Source: Brachypterus glaber (Eukaryota; Arthropoda; Insecta; Coleoptera; Kateretidae). From it: 64,000 bases of DNA. The stretch is taken from positions 68,056,357 to 68,120,356 of the forward strand of contig OY294044.1 of the NCBI GenBank assembly GCA_958510825.1, read 5' to 3'. Below the pieces are notes generated by a model that did no database searches, had not been told where the DNA came from, and worked only from the letters and a program-made list of their open reading frames with translations. Both the position numbers and the translations under genes were made by a program. Positions 45,690 to 56,542 of this stretch are shown one piece after another. How positions within the stretch are numbered: the stretch's first letter is position 1; each line of letters opens with the position of its first letter.

Positions 45690-46905
45690 TCAGTGTTTGG
45701 CAAAATATTTGAGAAAACTTTAAAATTGCGAATGGAGTCATTTATAGAAAAATATAATATATTATGTAGCCATCAATTTGGTTTCCGGAGTAACCTTTCA
45801 ACCCAGGATGCCCTAACCTTTTTATTAAATAAAATTTACAAAAACTTGGATTTATCAAAACCCTCCCTTGCAATTTTCCTCGACGTAGCAAAAGCGTTTG
45901 ATACTATTAACCACGCACAACTTTTGCGTACATTGGAAAAATACAGGATCCGTGGTAAGATACTGAACATACTAAAAAGTTTCTTAAAAAATAGAATACA
46001 GATTGTAAAAATTGGAAATGTATTTAGTACAAAAAAATTGTAAAAACTGGCGCACCACAGGGTACGATCCTGGGACCCTTATTGTTTATAATGTATGTAA
46101 ATAGTATATTCTTACAAGTTTCAGAGGGTGAAATAGTATCATTCGCAGATGATACTGCTATCTACGTTGAGGGAAACACATGGGCTGAGGTTAAATTAAA
46201 AGCAGAACTTATATTAAAAAAGTTATGTAACTGGTTTAACCATAAATTGCTTAAAATTAACTTTGCAAAGTCTAAATTTCTTATATTCTCTTCATATGTA
46301 AAAAATTTACCAGAACTAAGTAACCTAAAAATACATAGTAACTGCAAAAACGAGTTAAATTGTACATGTACAACCATAGAAAAATCCGAAACTATTAAAT
46401 ATCTAGGTATCACTATCCACTGCCATCTTAGATGGAACTATCACATCTCTAACGTCTGTAATAAGTTGCGTAGATTAATGTATTGCTTTAAGATTTTAAA
46501 ACACGTTTTATCAATAAAACTAATAAAAACAACATATTTCGCATTAGTTCAATCTATTTTAGAATATGGTCAAATTGTTTGGGGTGCCTCATCTAAAACC
46601 TACCTTGATAGCCTAGAAGTTATACAAAAAAGAATTATTAAAATAATTTTAAATAAACCCTTGATATATCCAACTGATCAGTTATTTAAGGAATTTAATG
46701 GAATGGACCTTAAAGAACTGTATGCTCTAAATTTACTTAAATTTTACTATAAAAATAAAAACTATGTAAAGGCTATAAGTCATTCATATGAAACGCGCCA
46801 AAAAACAGATCTTCAATCTAATGTAAATAATGTAAGAAAAGCCATTGGCATTAAAAACTTTACATTTTATATTCCAAAAATCTTTAATCTATTGAATTGA
46901 ATTAA
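45690..46905 (+). pseudogene. 5'-truncated LINE with reverse transcriptase, one frameshift
   Basis: Frame 1 (45,693-46,043) has SHQFGFRSNLSTQDAL and AIFLDVAKAFDTINH, RT motif A with its Asp. Frame 2 (46,050-46,900) has GAPQGTILGPLLFIMYVN (motif B), SFADDTAIY (motif C), LKINFAKSKFLIFS, KYLGITI and LEYGQIVWGA. A single-base shift near 46,040 separates them; otherwise the RT is well preserved. The 5' end is truncated and there is no endonuclease. It lies in the last intron of the host gene, antisense to it. It resembles the fragment at 14,945-15,980. Confidence 0.9.
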
Positions 46906-47692
46906 AAATTTTCACTGGTACATATAAATCCTTCACAAAAAAAATTAAAATTTGGATTACTCAAAATTAGTCTGAAATAAAAAAAAACTTTTACAATAAC
47001 TACAAATACAATTTATTTTATTTAAGCTCTTCCAACTTTTTTTGTTTTGTTTTTTTTTTACAAAAAAAAAAATATTAATAATAAATCAAAAAAATATATA
47101 TTAAAAAATTCAAAAAAAAGGAGAACCACATTCATAAAATTTTAATATAATTATATCACAATATAATTCGGTATGTCACGTACAAACTATTTATAGCTTC
47201 TGTGATATACGTATCTTTTGCTCTTGTAAAATAATTTTAATAATTCAGTGCACCGATCTCACTTAAAACTAACACTTTTGTTAAAAACTATTTTTAAACT
47301 TGTCTATTTTAAGTGGTCAAATTTTCTGTTGTTATTGATTGATTATAAAACTGTAGTGTGTAAATAAATACTTACTTACTTACTTTTTGTACCCCAACTA
47401 GTTTCGAAATTGACATTTTGAGTGAAAAAAGCTCCATCAAAAAAGGCAACGAAACTCATCTAAACTGTTAAATTCCGTTCGTATCTACCGCCGAGCTTGT
47501 AAAAACTTTTAACAAAATTTTGGTTCACAGTCAAATATAAAACGTTCCCACTTTTAAAATTAAAGTCCAAAACTATCATTTAACTATTTGCTTAAAAAAT
47601 ATATAAAAATGCTTAAGTAGAAAGCTGACATTTTTAGGAATAGTTTATATGTCTTTGTACATTTTTTTTCATATTTTTGAAGAAATTTTTAA
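46906..47692. other. No gene recognised (intron)
   Basis: AT-rich intron sequence with A/T homopolymers after the LINE. Nothing identifiable. Confidence 0.5.
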
Positions 47693-48222
47693 TACAGTGC
47701 GGTCCAAAAGTCACCCCACCCCCTTTAAACTTTTGAACGAGTTGAGATATCGACTTCAAATTTAGAACTCTTAAATAAGACAACTTAAACTATCTTTTAG
47801 CATATATTTGATATTTCTCTTAAAATGTGGGCAGGGGGGCATGTTTAAAAGTATAATTAACATTTTTTTATGATGAAATTAGGCATTTTTAAAAAATTAT
47901 TTGTTTTTTTTTTAGAGGAATTTTGACATTAATACCCATTTTCAACCAAATTTTAAACACAATTTTTTTTTTTTTATTTAAAAATATGGTGTTAAATAGA
48001 GAATTTTATAAGCTTTAAAATGATGTATTACACGACCCCCCTTTCCATTTAAAAAAATGTGCCCCATGCCCCCCTGCCCACATTTTAAGAAATTGAAAAT
48101 ATTAAATATATGCTAAAAGATAGTTTAAGTTGTCTTATTTAAAAGTTCCAAATTTGAAGTCGATATCTCGACTGGTTCAAAAGTTAAGAGGGAGGGGGGG
48201 TGACTATTGGACCGCTCTGTAT
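47693..48222. mobile_element. Foldback element, GTCACCCC family, copy 2
   Basis: Left end TACAGTGCGGTCCAAAAGTC, right end inverted TACAGAGCGGTCCAATAGTC. Arms of about 190 bp share GTTGAGATATCGACTTCAAA, GACAACTTAAACTATCTTTT and AAAATGTGGGCAGGGGGGCA. Same family as 20,735-21,243. No ORF. Confidence 0.8.
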
Positions 48223-48396
48223 AAAATTAATTTCGTGGGTTGTACGACCAGCGGTTTAAAAACAAAAAAAGACTTTTAGAATGCCAACGTTTCAAAACAG
48301 TTTATTTCATCTTCAGGGCTACAATTGAGAAAAATACCGAAATCATTATTGTATAAGAAGGGGGAGGGGAGGAATTTAAGTTTTAAGTTTGATCTG
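48220..48396 (-). repeat. Outer inverted repeat, left arm, with hammerhead-like motif
   Basis: Matches 52,557-52,737 in inverted orientation: AATTTCGTGGG, CGGTTTAAAAA, GAATGCCAACGTTTC, TCTTCAGG, ACAATTGAG, GGAATTTAAGTTTTAAGTTT. On the minus strand CTGAAGA (48,316-48,310) is followed by a weak stem and GAAACGTTGG, like the Penelope termini at 23.5 and 24.9 kb. Probably one end of a retroelement pair into which the Tc1 element inserted. Confidence 0.6.
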
Positions 48397-49401
48397 AATT
48401 GGCACATCCACAGATTGTCACATTCTATGTTACACGTGACAAGAAATTTATAATTACCAGGAATAATAGTGTGACTATTATACCCCAAATAGTAATGTGA
48501 CAGATTACTATAAAGTGTACGTTGTGTGAAAATTTCATCCATTCTTCTAGTTTTTCCATACATTTGTGTATTCATTTAATTCGTTTTAGGTAAATATTGT
48601 ATATAAAAAAGGGAAAACCATTTTGCGTTAGTACACTTCTGCTCAAAAATATCGGCCCACCTAAAAAAATACACATTTTTGAATGCAAATATCTCCAAAA
48701 CTATTTAATGGATTTATTCGATCTTTTTTTTATTTTGAAGCTTGAACTTTTAGCTCTTACTTACTGGAATAAAAATTATCAAACATCTTTTTTTATACCG
48801 GCAGCAATGAAAAGTTCCCAGCTATGTTTTTTTACTGCACCTTTCGATATGCGCATGGTTCGCCACTGCATATTTTTTTACAATTTAATTAATTGATTTT
48901 ATAGCCTAATTAAATGGAAGTAATCTCAATTTTTTAATTTTCCTTTTCTCGTTTAGGAGATATAAGGTTTTTTCTAAAAATTTACATTTTTGCAAGTAAC
49001 AAAAAAACTACGCAATGGATTTAATTGATTTTTTTTTAATTTGAAACTTAAATCGTAAACTTTTATTTATTTAATTTAGGTTTCTGTTGGAAACATGTTT
49101 AAACTGAGTTTACATTGCTTAGTCATGTTTTTTTTACTCGATCTTTTTTGTTGCAATTTAAACACAAACTCAAATCTTTCCATAAGTTTTAAAACTTATT
49201 CTAATAGCCACACTTATTGTGACTGATTCCGTCTTTTATTTTTTATCATAAGTCTTCTCATTTAGGAGAAATTATGTTTTTTTGTTAAATAAGGACTTTT
49301 TAAGTGGTGGGCTAGTGCCACCCCTGTAACTAACTTTTTTATGATTGACAAGACTTCTCACTTATGTGACAATACTTTTTTAACTCGTTATTATTATTTA
49401 A

Positions 49402-50442
49402 ATGGAAACAAGTCCGGAAGTAGCTGCCCAAGCTGTAGCTCTGCTACAAGAAGGGCACAGTCAGCGTTATGTTGCTCAACAGTTAAATATTACGAGAGCA
49501 GCGGTAAGAAGAGTATTCCAACGTTTTGAGGAGACCGGTTCCTTTAGTCGACGCCAAGGAGCTGGCAGACATAGGTGCACGTCCGCTCGGGATGACCGAT
49601 TTATCGAGCTTAATTCCCTGCGGAATCGTCGTCTAAATTCAGTTAATTTGAGATCACGGCTTCAAGAAACAAGAGGTGTAGCAGTAAGTAGGTCCACTAT
49701 TGGTCGAAGGCTTTTTGAAAGAAACCTTTGCTCTTATAAGGCCGCAACTGGACCTAAACTCACTGCTAACCATCGTCGTGCCAGGCTGCAGTTTGCAAGA
49801 AGACATTTAAACTGGGACAGAAACCAATGGGCAAAGGTTATGTTTTCTGATGAAACCAGGATATGTCTATTTGGGAATGATGCAAGACAGCGTGTCTACC
49901 GACGTCCTGGAGAACGTTATGCACAGGCCTGCATTGCAGAAAAAGTTAGTTATGGTGGTGGATCGTGCATGATATGGGGAGGTATATCATTGGAAGCTAA
50001 AACTGAACCCGTTTTTATTATAAGGGAAGAACGTGGACGGCAAAGGCGAAGTCTTACAGCGGAAAGGTATGTCGAAGAAATTTTGGAAAAGCACGTCGTA
50101 CCTTACGCCGGATTTATAGGCGATGACTTTATTTACATGCAAGACAATGCAAAGCCGCATACTGCAGCAAATGTCAGACGATACTTAAGAGATGTCGGTA
50201 TCGACGTCTTAGAGTGGCCAGCTAATAGCCCCGATCTTAACCCAATCGAACATCTCTGGGATGAGTTAAAAAGAAGAATTCGATCAAGGAACCCAGCGCC
50301 AGCGACAATTCCAGAACTAATTATAGCAGTCGAGGAAGAATGGGAAAATATACCTCAGAATACTATAAGAAACTTAATTCTCTCTATGATTAATAGAGTA
50401 CAGGATGTACTTAGGGCTAGGGGGGGAAATACCAGATATTAA
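49402..50442 (+). CDS. Tc1 family transposase, DD34E, apparently intact
   Basis: 346 residues, a normal length for Tc1-like transposases. It would bind the element's inverted repeats and catalyse cut-and-paste at TA sites. Residues about 5-45 form the first helix-turn-helix (QRYVAQQLNITRAAVRRVF), a basic GAGRHR linker follows at 53-58, and a second helix-turn-helix lies near 80-109. The catalytic triad is D150 (MFSDE), D248 (MQDNAKPHTA) and E283 (NSPDLNPIEHLWDELK), with exactly 34 residues between the last two. A Gly-rich loop (GGGSCMIWGG) is at 185-194. The ATG at 49,402 is the only sensible start. The frame is uninterrupted, so the protein could be functional. Confidence 0.95.
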   Translation: METSPEVAAQAVALLQEGHSQRYVAQQLNITRAAVRRVFQRFEETGSFSRRQGAGRHRCTSARDDRFIELNSLRNRRLNSVNLRSRLQETRGVAVSRSTIGRRLFERNLCSYKAATGPKLTANHRRARLQFARRHLNWDRNQWAKVMFSDETRICLFGNDARQRVYRRPGERYAQACIAEKVSYGGGSCMIWGGISLEAKTEPVFIIREERGRQRRSLTAERYVEEILEKHVVPYAGFIGDDFIYMQDNAKPHTAANVRRYLRDVGIDVLEWPANSPDLNPIEHLWDELKRRIRSRNPAPATIPELIIAVEEEWENIPQNTIRNLILSMINRVQDVLRARGGNTRY

Positions 50443-50480
50443 TATTAGACATGTCGCACCCGTTACAGAACAGTGTTATA

Positions 50481-50665
50481 ACACAAAATTTTGAAAAATG
50501 TGTTTTTAGTGTAATTACGGCTCTTATTAGGATCTACCGACCTGTATAACTGGCATATTACATATAACTATAGCATAGTTTCATGTAATATGCCAGTTAT
50601 ACAGATCAGTAGATCTCAATACGAGCAGTAATTACACTAAAAACACATTTTTCAAAATTTTGTGT
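50481..50665. mobile_element. Hairpin MITE inside the Tc1 element
   Basis: ACACAAAATTTTGAAAAATG, TGTTTTTAGTGTAATTAC, GATCTACYGAYCTGTATAAC and TGGCATATTACAT recur inverted around a loop near 50,570. The arms are about 85-90 bp and nearly perfect. No ORF. Confidence 0.8.
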
Positions 50666-50830
50666 CCTGTATTATTGTTATTGAGTATTCTGTTATTGTG
50701 TATTCTCTAATTGTGTTTTGTTATTGAGTATTCTTTTATTGTGTTCTGTATGGTTGTTATTGAGCATTCTGTTATTGTGTTCTGTTATTGAGTATTCTGT
50801 TATTGTGTTCTGTATTATTCTTATTGAGTT
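50666..50830. repeat. Short tandem repeats (TTATTGTGTTCTG / TTATTGAGTATTCTG)
   Basis: About ten imperfect 13-17-bp units alternating GTGTTCTG and GAGTATTCTG types. Confidence 0.8.
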
Positions 50831-52556
50831 TGCAAGTTTTTTGTGGATTAGGCCTAATGGGGAAACCAGTATAAAAAAAACGAGCTAATCACTTTACCTC
50901 ATGGGTGGCTTGGAAATAAGTGCTGGTAAATAGGAACAAATTTGATGGAAAAATAATACATATTTTTTAAAATAAACTGCTTATGGAATATATGTGGCTG
51001 GACTATAATTGTTGTGTTAAATTACGGTATGGAATATTTGTGAAAAAAAAAATGGAAAATGTACAAAAAAAGGAATGGAATTATTATTTTGAAAAGAATA
51101 GGAGTAAATGCTGCCAGGCATGGGATATACAGCTGCCTCAAACCATTTTTAAAACCTAATTCTGTATGAAAAACATTGGGAAATATGACTATAACGTCTA
51201 TAATATTTATGTAGATAAATTTTAACTATAGTGTATACACATTGATAACCTAGCCTCAACCGTGTAATGTTGGTTAGTTTTAGTGTTTTGTTAAATTAAA
51301 TTGAATGTTTTATTGACCATAATGTAATGTAACTAATAATAACGAAAAACAGCATTGTTGTAAAAAAACATACACGTCTAATACGTTTTTTTGTGTTTAT
51401 AATTGTTATTAAATAATTTTAATAAAATTTAAAATTTGTTTATTGTTATTTTATTTGATAAAATATTTTGTTTAAAAAAAATTAAAAAGCAAAAAGTCCT
51501 TAAAAAGACGTTAGAACTTGTTTTTGGAGTACCATTAGAGATTTAAACAGTCTGTGCAAAGTTCGTTCGACATATATGCCTCAAAACGCAGTCTGAGCTG
51601 GGAACCAAAAAGTTGCTAACGCAGAAAACGTGTTAATTAAATGTATTTATTTAAGCTAAAGTTATAGAAGTGCAATAGATCTTTATATTCTATCGACGCT
51701 TTTCCGTCCTATACAGTTTTACAGGGGTGGCACTAGCCCACTGATTAAAAAGTCACTTTTTCCGAAAAACTTTAATTTCTCCTAAATGAGAAGACTTATG
51801 ATAAAAAATAAAAGAAGGAATCAGTCACAATAAGTGTGGCTTTTAGAATAAGTTTTAAAACTTATGGAAACATTTGAGTTTGTGGTTAAATTGCATCAAA
51901 AAAAATTGGGTAAAAAAAACATGACTATTTAAGCAATGTTTGAACCAGAAACTTAAATTAAATAAATAAAAGTTAAGGACTTAAGCTTCAAATTAAAAAA
52001 TAAATCAATTAAATCCACTGTGTAGTTTTTTTGTTATTTGCAAAAATGTTTATTTTCAGAAAAAACCGTATATCTCCTAAACGAGAAAAGGAAAATTAAA
52101 AAGTTAAAAAAGAAATTACTCCCATTTAATTGGCCTATAAAATCAATTAATTAAATTGTAAAAAAATATGCAGTGGCAAACCGTGCGCATATCGAAAGAA
52201 GCAGTAAAAAAACATAGCTGTGTAATTTTCATTGCTGCCGGTTTAAAAAAAGATTTTTGATAATTTTTATTCCAGTAATTAAGAGCTAAAAGTTCAAGCT
52301 TTAAAATAAAAAAAAGGTCAAATAAATCTATTGAATAGTTTTGGAGTTATTAGCATTTGAAAATGTGTATTTTTTTAGGTGGGCCGATATTTTTGAGCAG
52401 AAGTGTAGTATTCAATTATAAATGTGAGAGATTCTCACACCATACTGGTATATATTGTGATAATTTGTCATTTAGTTTTAGACAATAAGTTTTTGTAGTG
52501 GTAAGAGTACACACACATTGAGCCTTTTTTCCGCTAGTGTTAGAGTATAAATATTT

Positions 52557-52737
52557 GCAGATCAAACTTAAAACTTAAATTCCTCCCCACCCCCCGTATT
52601 ATACAATAATGATTTTGGTATTATACTCAATTGTAGTCCTGAAGAAGAATAAACTGTTTCGAAACGTTGGCATTCTAAAAAAGTTTTTTTTTAACCGCTA
52701 GTCTTACATCCCACGAAATTGATTTTATATTAGAAGG
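52557..52737 (+). repeat. Outer inverted repeat, right arm, with hammerhead-like motif
   Basis: Inverted counterpart of 48,220-48,396. CTGAAGA (52,639-52,645), a weak stem and GAAACGTTGG (52,661-52,670) repeat the order seen in the Penelope ends. Confidence 0.6.
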
Positions 52738-53238
52738 ACAGGAGACAACAGATTACGAATCTGGTGCCAGTTTTTCAAAATTTTGAATTTTTTAATTTTG
52801 ACCAAAGATTTGGACTTAGCGACCCCAAACACCGCCGAGTAAACATTCGATAACTTTTAATTTTTTTAGTCGTCATTTTGAAGGTGTTAAGTGAACCCAA
52901 AAAAACATCAGGTAGGCCTAAAATTGTTTTACCTATTTTCATTGTTTATGAATACAATAAATTATCTTATCATGCCTTTTTTATAAAAACCTATGAATGA
53001 ACACAAATTCTCATGAAAAATTGGAATACTCATTTAAAATGAGAAGTATTTATTGGTTTGGTTTCTTGATTGGAATCATTGATATATTGTATAAAGTACA
53101 GAATATAAAATTTTGGCTTGGTTATGTTGACGTGAAATACAAAACAACCCAAATGCTTCAGTGTAAATCGGCGTTTGTAGCGTATTTAGCGCCAAATTAA
53201 AAAAATATAGCATATTTGGAAATACTTTAGTTTCTTAC

Positions 53239-53490
53239 CTTGGGGTCGCTTTTCCTAAGGGTCGTGGTCCTGGTGGAAGTCACCCCCGTGGAAGTTTTCG
53301 TGGTAGTGCGCGAAGCCGTCAACTTGTTTGCACTCTCTTTGATTTGTTTCTCGGTATCTGCTCCAGCTTTGGTTATGGTTTTCGTGAGAGGTGCTTTAGG
53401 CCTGGCGGCTGCCGAGGTCAGTGTAGCCCTTGGTTTGGGAGCTGCAGTTGTTTTTGTAGCGGCTGTTTGACTTGCTGTTTTTGGTGTAGT
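53239..53490 (-). CDS. Host gene, exon 4 (Pro/Ala/Thr/Lys-rich)
   Basis: Acceptor with a long T tract (TTTTTTTTTTCAG) before ACT ACA CCA and donor AAG|GTAAGAA after GAC CCC AAG; exactly 84 codons, phase 0 at both ends. Sequence such as AAPKPRATLTSAAARPKAP and TTTKTSTGVTSTRTTTLRK resembles the basic proline-rich regions of microtubule-associated proteins, but there is no recognisable tubulin-binding repeat. Both splice sites, the phase and the composition agree with exon 3. Confidence 0.75.
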
Positions 53491-53568
53491 CTGAAAAAAA
53501 AAATAACAGAATATAACCGGTGAAACTTAAAATTATAAAATTCCATTACATGTCTAGGTTTCTCAGAG

Positions 53569-53837
53569 CGGGGATGCCCATTTTTTAGAAAAGAATCGAT
53601 TCTAATGATCGATTTAGAATCTTAACTATAAAATCTCCTAGAAAAAATTGGTTATAAAAGAATCGATTATAATCGAATGAATTAATCTTTTTAATAATTA
53701 TTAAAAAGATTAATTCAAAGGAAAAATAATTCATTATGGAAAAGATCGAGAGTAAAAAATCGATAAAAAAATCGATTAAAGAAATCGCATTGAAAGAATC
53801 GATCTTTAAAAGCATCGATTTAAAATCGGCATCCCTG
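53569..53837. mobile_element. hAT-type MITE with 8-bp TSD
   Basis: Ends CGGGGATGCCCATTTT and AAAATCGGCATCCCTG, flanked by TCTCAGAG (53,561-53,568) and ACTCAGAG (53,838-53,845), 7 of 8 bases alike. Internally rich in AATCGATT motifs, with a palindrome GAATTAATCTTTTTAAT...ATTAAAAAGATTAATTC at about 53,679-53,717. It lies about 80 bp upstream of exon 4, in intron 3. Confidence 0.8.
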
Positions 53838-53924
53838 ACTCAGAGATATATTAAAGAAATTTCAAGAAAAACGCCATAAACAAGTTGTTTTTATTACTTA
53901 TTCAGTAGTACTTAATTAAATACA

Positions 53925-54089
53925 AATTAATAGTTATTTATGGTACTAGTGGGTAAAGTAAGATATTGCCCATGAGAAAATTAACCTGCGAGGCGTCAGC
54001 CAAGCAGGTTAATTTTCGAGAGGGCAATATCTGTTTACCCACGAGTGCCATAAGGTTTTATCCAATAAATAGCTTAGGAATTCATAATT
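53925..54089. repeat. Dispersed foldback repeat, copy 2
   Basis: Full copy of the repeat at 60-213; the palindromic core is 53,939-54,052 with the loop GCGAGGCGTCAGCCAAGC intact. In intron 3 of the host gene. Confidence 0.75.
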
Positions 54090-54415
54090 TCGTTTAAGTT
54101 TCGAGGTTATATTTCGTAATATAAAGCTATTAGAAAAAAAAAACAGAAAACTAAAATTTTCCTAATTCAGGTGAATAGCCAAATTTCCTGACGATTTTAG
54201 ATGGGGGAGGAATGGGAGAAGGGAGGGATGCGACGGGGCGAGTGATACTAGCTCACTTTATATTACTGAATTATTGTTTTGAGACACTACATTTTTTTTA
54301 GAAAATAACCTACCAAATACATCTGCAACTATTTTTCTGAATTGAGAATTGATAGAATATTTATGTGAACGGATTTTTATATAGAATATTCTAAAATAGT
54401 ATAAAATAAAATACC

Positions 54416-56158
54416 CAGGGTTGGCAAAAAACACTTTTTACTAAAGTCCAAAACATTGTTTAAACTGGTCAAAACTTGGTTTAAACCGGTCGAAACTGGT
54501 TTAAACCGGTCGAAACTGGTTTAAACCGGTCAAAACTGGTCGAAATCAAAATTGCGTACTTTAGATTACACTAGGCAACAAATCCCAACTTTTTTTTGCC
54601 CTGATCGGAAAGTAAATTTTTCTTACTAATTCGAGGGCGTAGAATCCGAATCCGACCTTAGAAAAATTCCAGCAACTAAGATTTTTAAGATATAAAAAGT
54701 CCAGGAAATAATGACATTTTTTTTTCAAAATCTTTAAAAAAAATTAGTATTTTGAAAATTTTAGGGTATATTTACAAAAATTTATATGCCAAGGACCTAC
54801 TGTCACAGTTTACTTAATTGCTCATTTTTGGCAAAACTATCAAATTTGTATAAAAATTTTATAGGACCTTAATTTGTAGATTATAAAATTCAAAAAAACG
54901 CAAAACTACCAAATTTGTATTAAAATTTTATAGGACTTAATTTGTAGATTATAAAATTCAAAAAAACGCAAAACTACCAAATTTGTATAAAAATTTTATA
55001 GGACTTAATTTGTGGATTATAAAATTCTCTACAAAAATATTTATACAAAAATTTTTTTATTTTAAGTTTATTCGTAAAAAGTAAATAAATGAAAAAGAAA
55101 ATTAGCACACAGTGTAAACTTGTTTCCCGAGCCCAAAAATATAATTTTCTTACAAATTTAAAGGCGCAGAATCCGATTTTGACATTAAAAAAAATCCAGC
55201 ACGTCTTATTTTTTAAATTTAAATACAGGCAATTATGCCAATTTAAAAATAATTTATAAAAAAAATATTGCATATTTTTTGTCGTTTTTTTTTATTGGCT
55301 CTAAATCATAAAAATGTTACTTTATTACATAAGAACCGTATTACGTAACATATTTTTAGTTCATTTTTGACCCCCTAGTGATGATTTTTGACGATTTTTA
55401 GCATAAGTACGTGGCGATAAGCTTGTCTTCTTATGCAAACCTCTCCTTACCCTCCACCCCTACTTAATTTTGTCACAGGATCCATTTTTTTTAAATATTT
55501 TTTTTTTCATATTATCCCTATTTATTCTACCTATGAATTTAAAGTTTCCATATTCTAAGTTGGGTAGTTTTTAACTAATATTGAGAAGCCGAATCTAAAT
55601 TTGTCCGTAGAATATTTTTATCTCCCATGATTTTAGGACAAAAGAGGGATAACACTTTTATATAATTTTTCTCAGAAACCTTAGGTAATAGAAATATTCC
55701 GATGCCAGATTCGGTCTTAGCGACTCAAAATTAGTTAAAAAACATATGACAAGAAGCCGTGTTATAGAAACTTCTATTACACCTACGCCTATGTCTTAAT
55801 TTAATTATTAATTAATTAAATTAGAACAAATGGCTGACAAAAGTTTATTTAACCGCCCTAAATTGGAAACTACTAGCAAATTGGTGGCAACCTATCGAAT
55901 GTTAAATTTTAAAACATTTTTGAAAAAAAATATTTTTTTTTTGATTTTTTTTAAATTTAATTTTTACTTTTGTTTTTGGTTTTAATGGACTTGGGCATAC
56001 ATGGGAAAGTATTATTTTGTTGGCAGCAGTATTTTTTTATATTACCTATTATTTTTATTTAAATTATTTTCATTTCGACCACTTTAGTGGTTTAAACCAA
56101 AGAGTTTAATTTTTACCAGGCCAGTTTAAACCACACTGGTTTCTGCCAACCAACCCTG
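54416..56158. mobile_element. hAT-type non-autonomous element (1.74 kb) with perfect 8-bp TSD
   Basis: AAAATACC occurs directly outside both ends (54,408-54,415 and 56,159-56,166). The termini are CAGGGTTGGCAAAAAACA and, inverted, CAGGGTTGGTTGGCAGAAAC, typical of hAT elements. A 20-bp repeat (TTTAAACCGGTCGAAACTGG, about 54,456-54,544) lies next to the left end and a GGTTTAAACC palindrome recurs at the right. A 68/69-bp unit is repeated three times at 54,841-55,027. No transposase. The right end is about 28 bp from the donor of exon 3. Confidence 0.9.
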
Positions 56159-56193
56159 AAAATACCATGAACGTTCACTTTAAAAATACTTAC

Positions 56194-56542
56194 TTTGGTT
56201 GCTGTAACACCAGTTTTAGCAGCAGTCGCCGACGATGCATTTCTGACAGTGCTCGTAACTCCGCTTTTCGCCACAGTACTAGGTCTGGAAGTGGGAGCCG
56301 GTCTCGTCAGCGTCTTCGGCGGCGCTGTCGCCGGCCTGGGAGCGGCCGGAGCCTTGGCAGCATCTCCAGCGAGCGGTTTCCTGGTAATTGGGGCGGGCCT
56401 GGGGGCGGGCTTGGCCGCGTCTCCGTTCGTCAGAGGTTTCTTGTCGGCGGCGGGTCGAGCGGATAAAGGAACCCTTGGTTTTGGTGGTGCTTTTGCTGTT
56501 GTAGTGGCTGGTTTAGGTGAAGTTGCGGTGGTTTTTAGGACA
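56194..56542 (-). CDS. Host gene, exon 3 (Pro/Ala-rich)
   Basis: Acceptor TTTTCTTTTTAG, then T GTC CTA AAA: the lone T completes the ACn codon left by exon 2. Donor ACC AAA|GTAAGT. It encodes 116 residues of highly basic Pro/Ala/Thr/Lys repeats, for example TTAKAPPKPRVPLSARPAA and KPAPRPAPITRKPLAGDAA. Local GC content is far above the surrounding AT-rich introns, as expected for coding sequence. Disordered; compatible with a cytoskeletal or scaffold protein, though no named domain is visible. Confidence 0.8.

Larger units (their letters stand above)
48632..52407 (+). mobile_element. Tc1-like transposon with about 690-bp TIRs
   Basis: Element 48,634-52,405, flanked by TA at both ends. The termini are CACTTCTGCTCAAAAATATC and its complement. 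The inverted arms extend to about 49,330 and from about 51,719, closing with GTGGGCTAGTGCCACCCCTG-like sequence, so each is nearly 700 bp, much longer than the usual 20-250 bp of Tc1 elements. It carries an intact transposase gene (49,402-50,442). Downstream of the gene lie a hairpin MITE and short tandem repeats. It lies in the last intron of the host gene. Confidence 0.9.

Noticed and set aside
53240..53470. Plus-strand hydrophobic ORF resembling a membrane protein
   Set aside because: Complement of exon 4; reading Ala/Thr/Lys codons backward gives Val/Ala/Leu-rich peptides.
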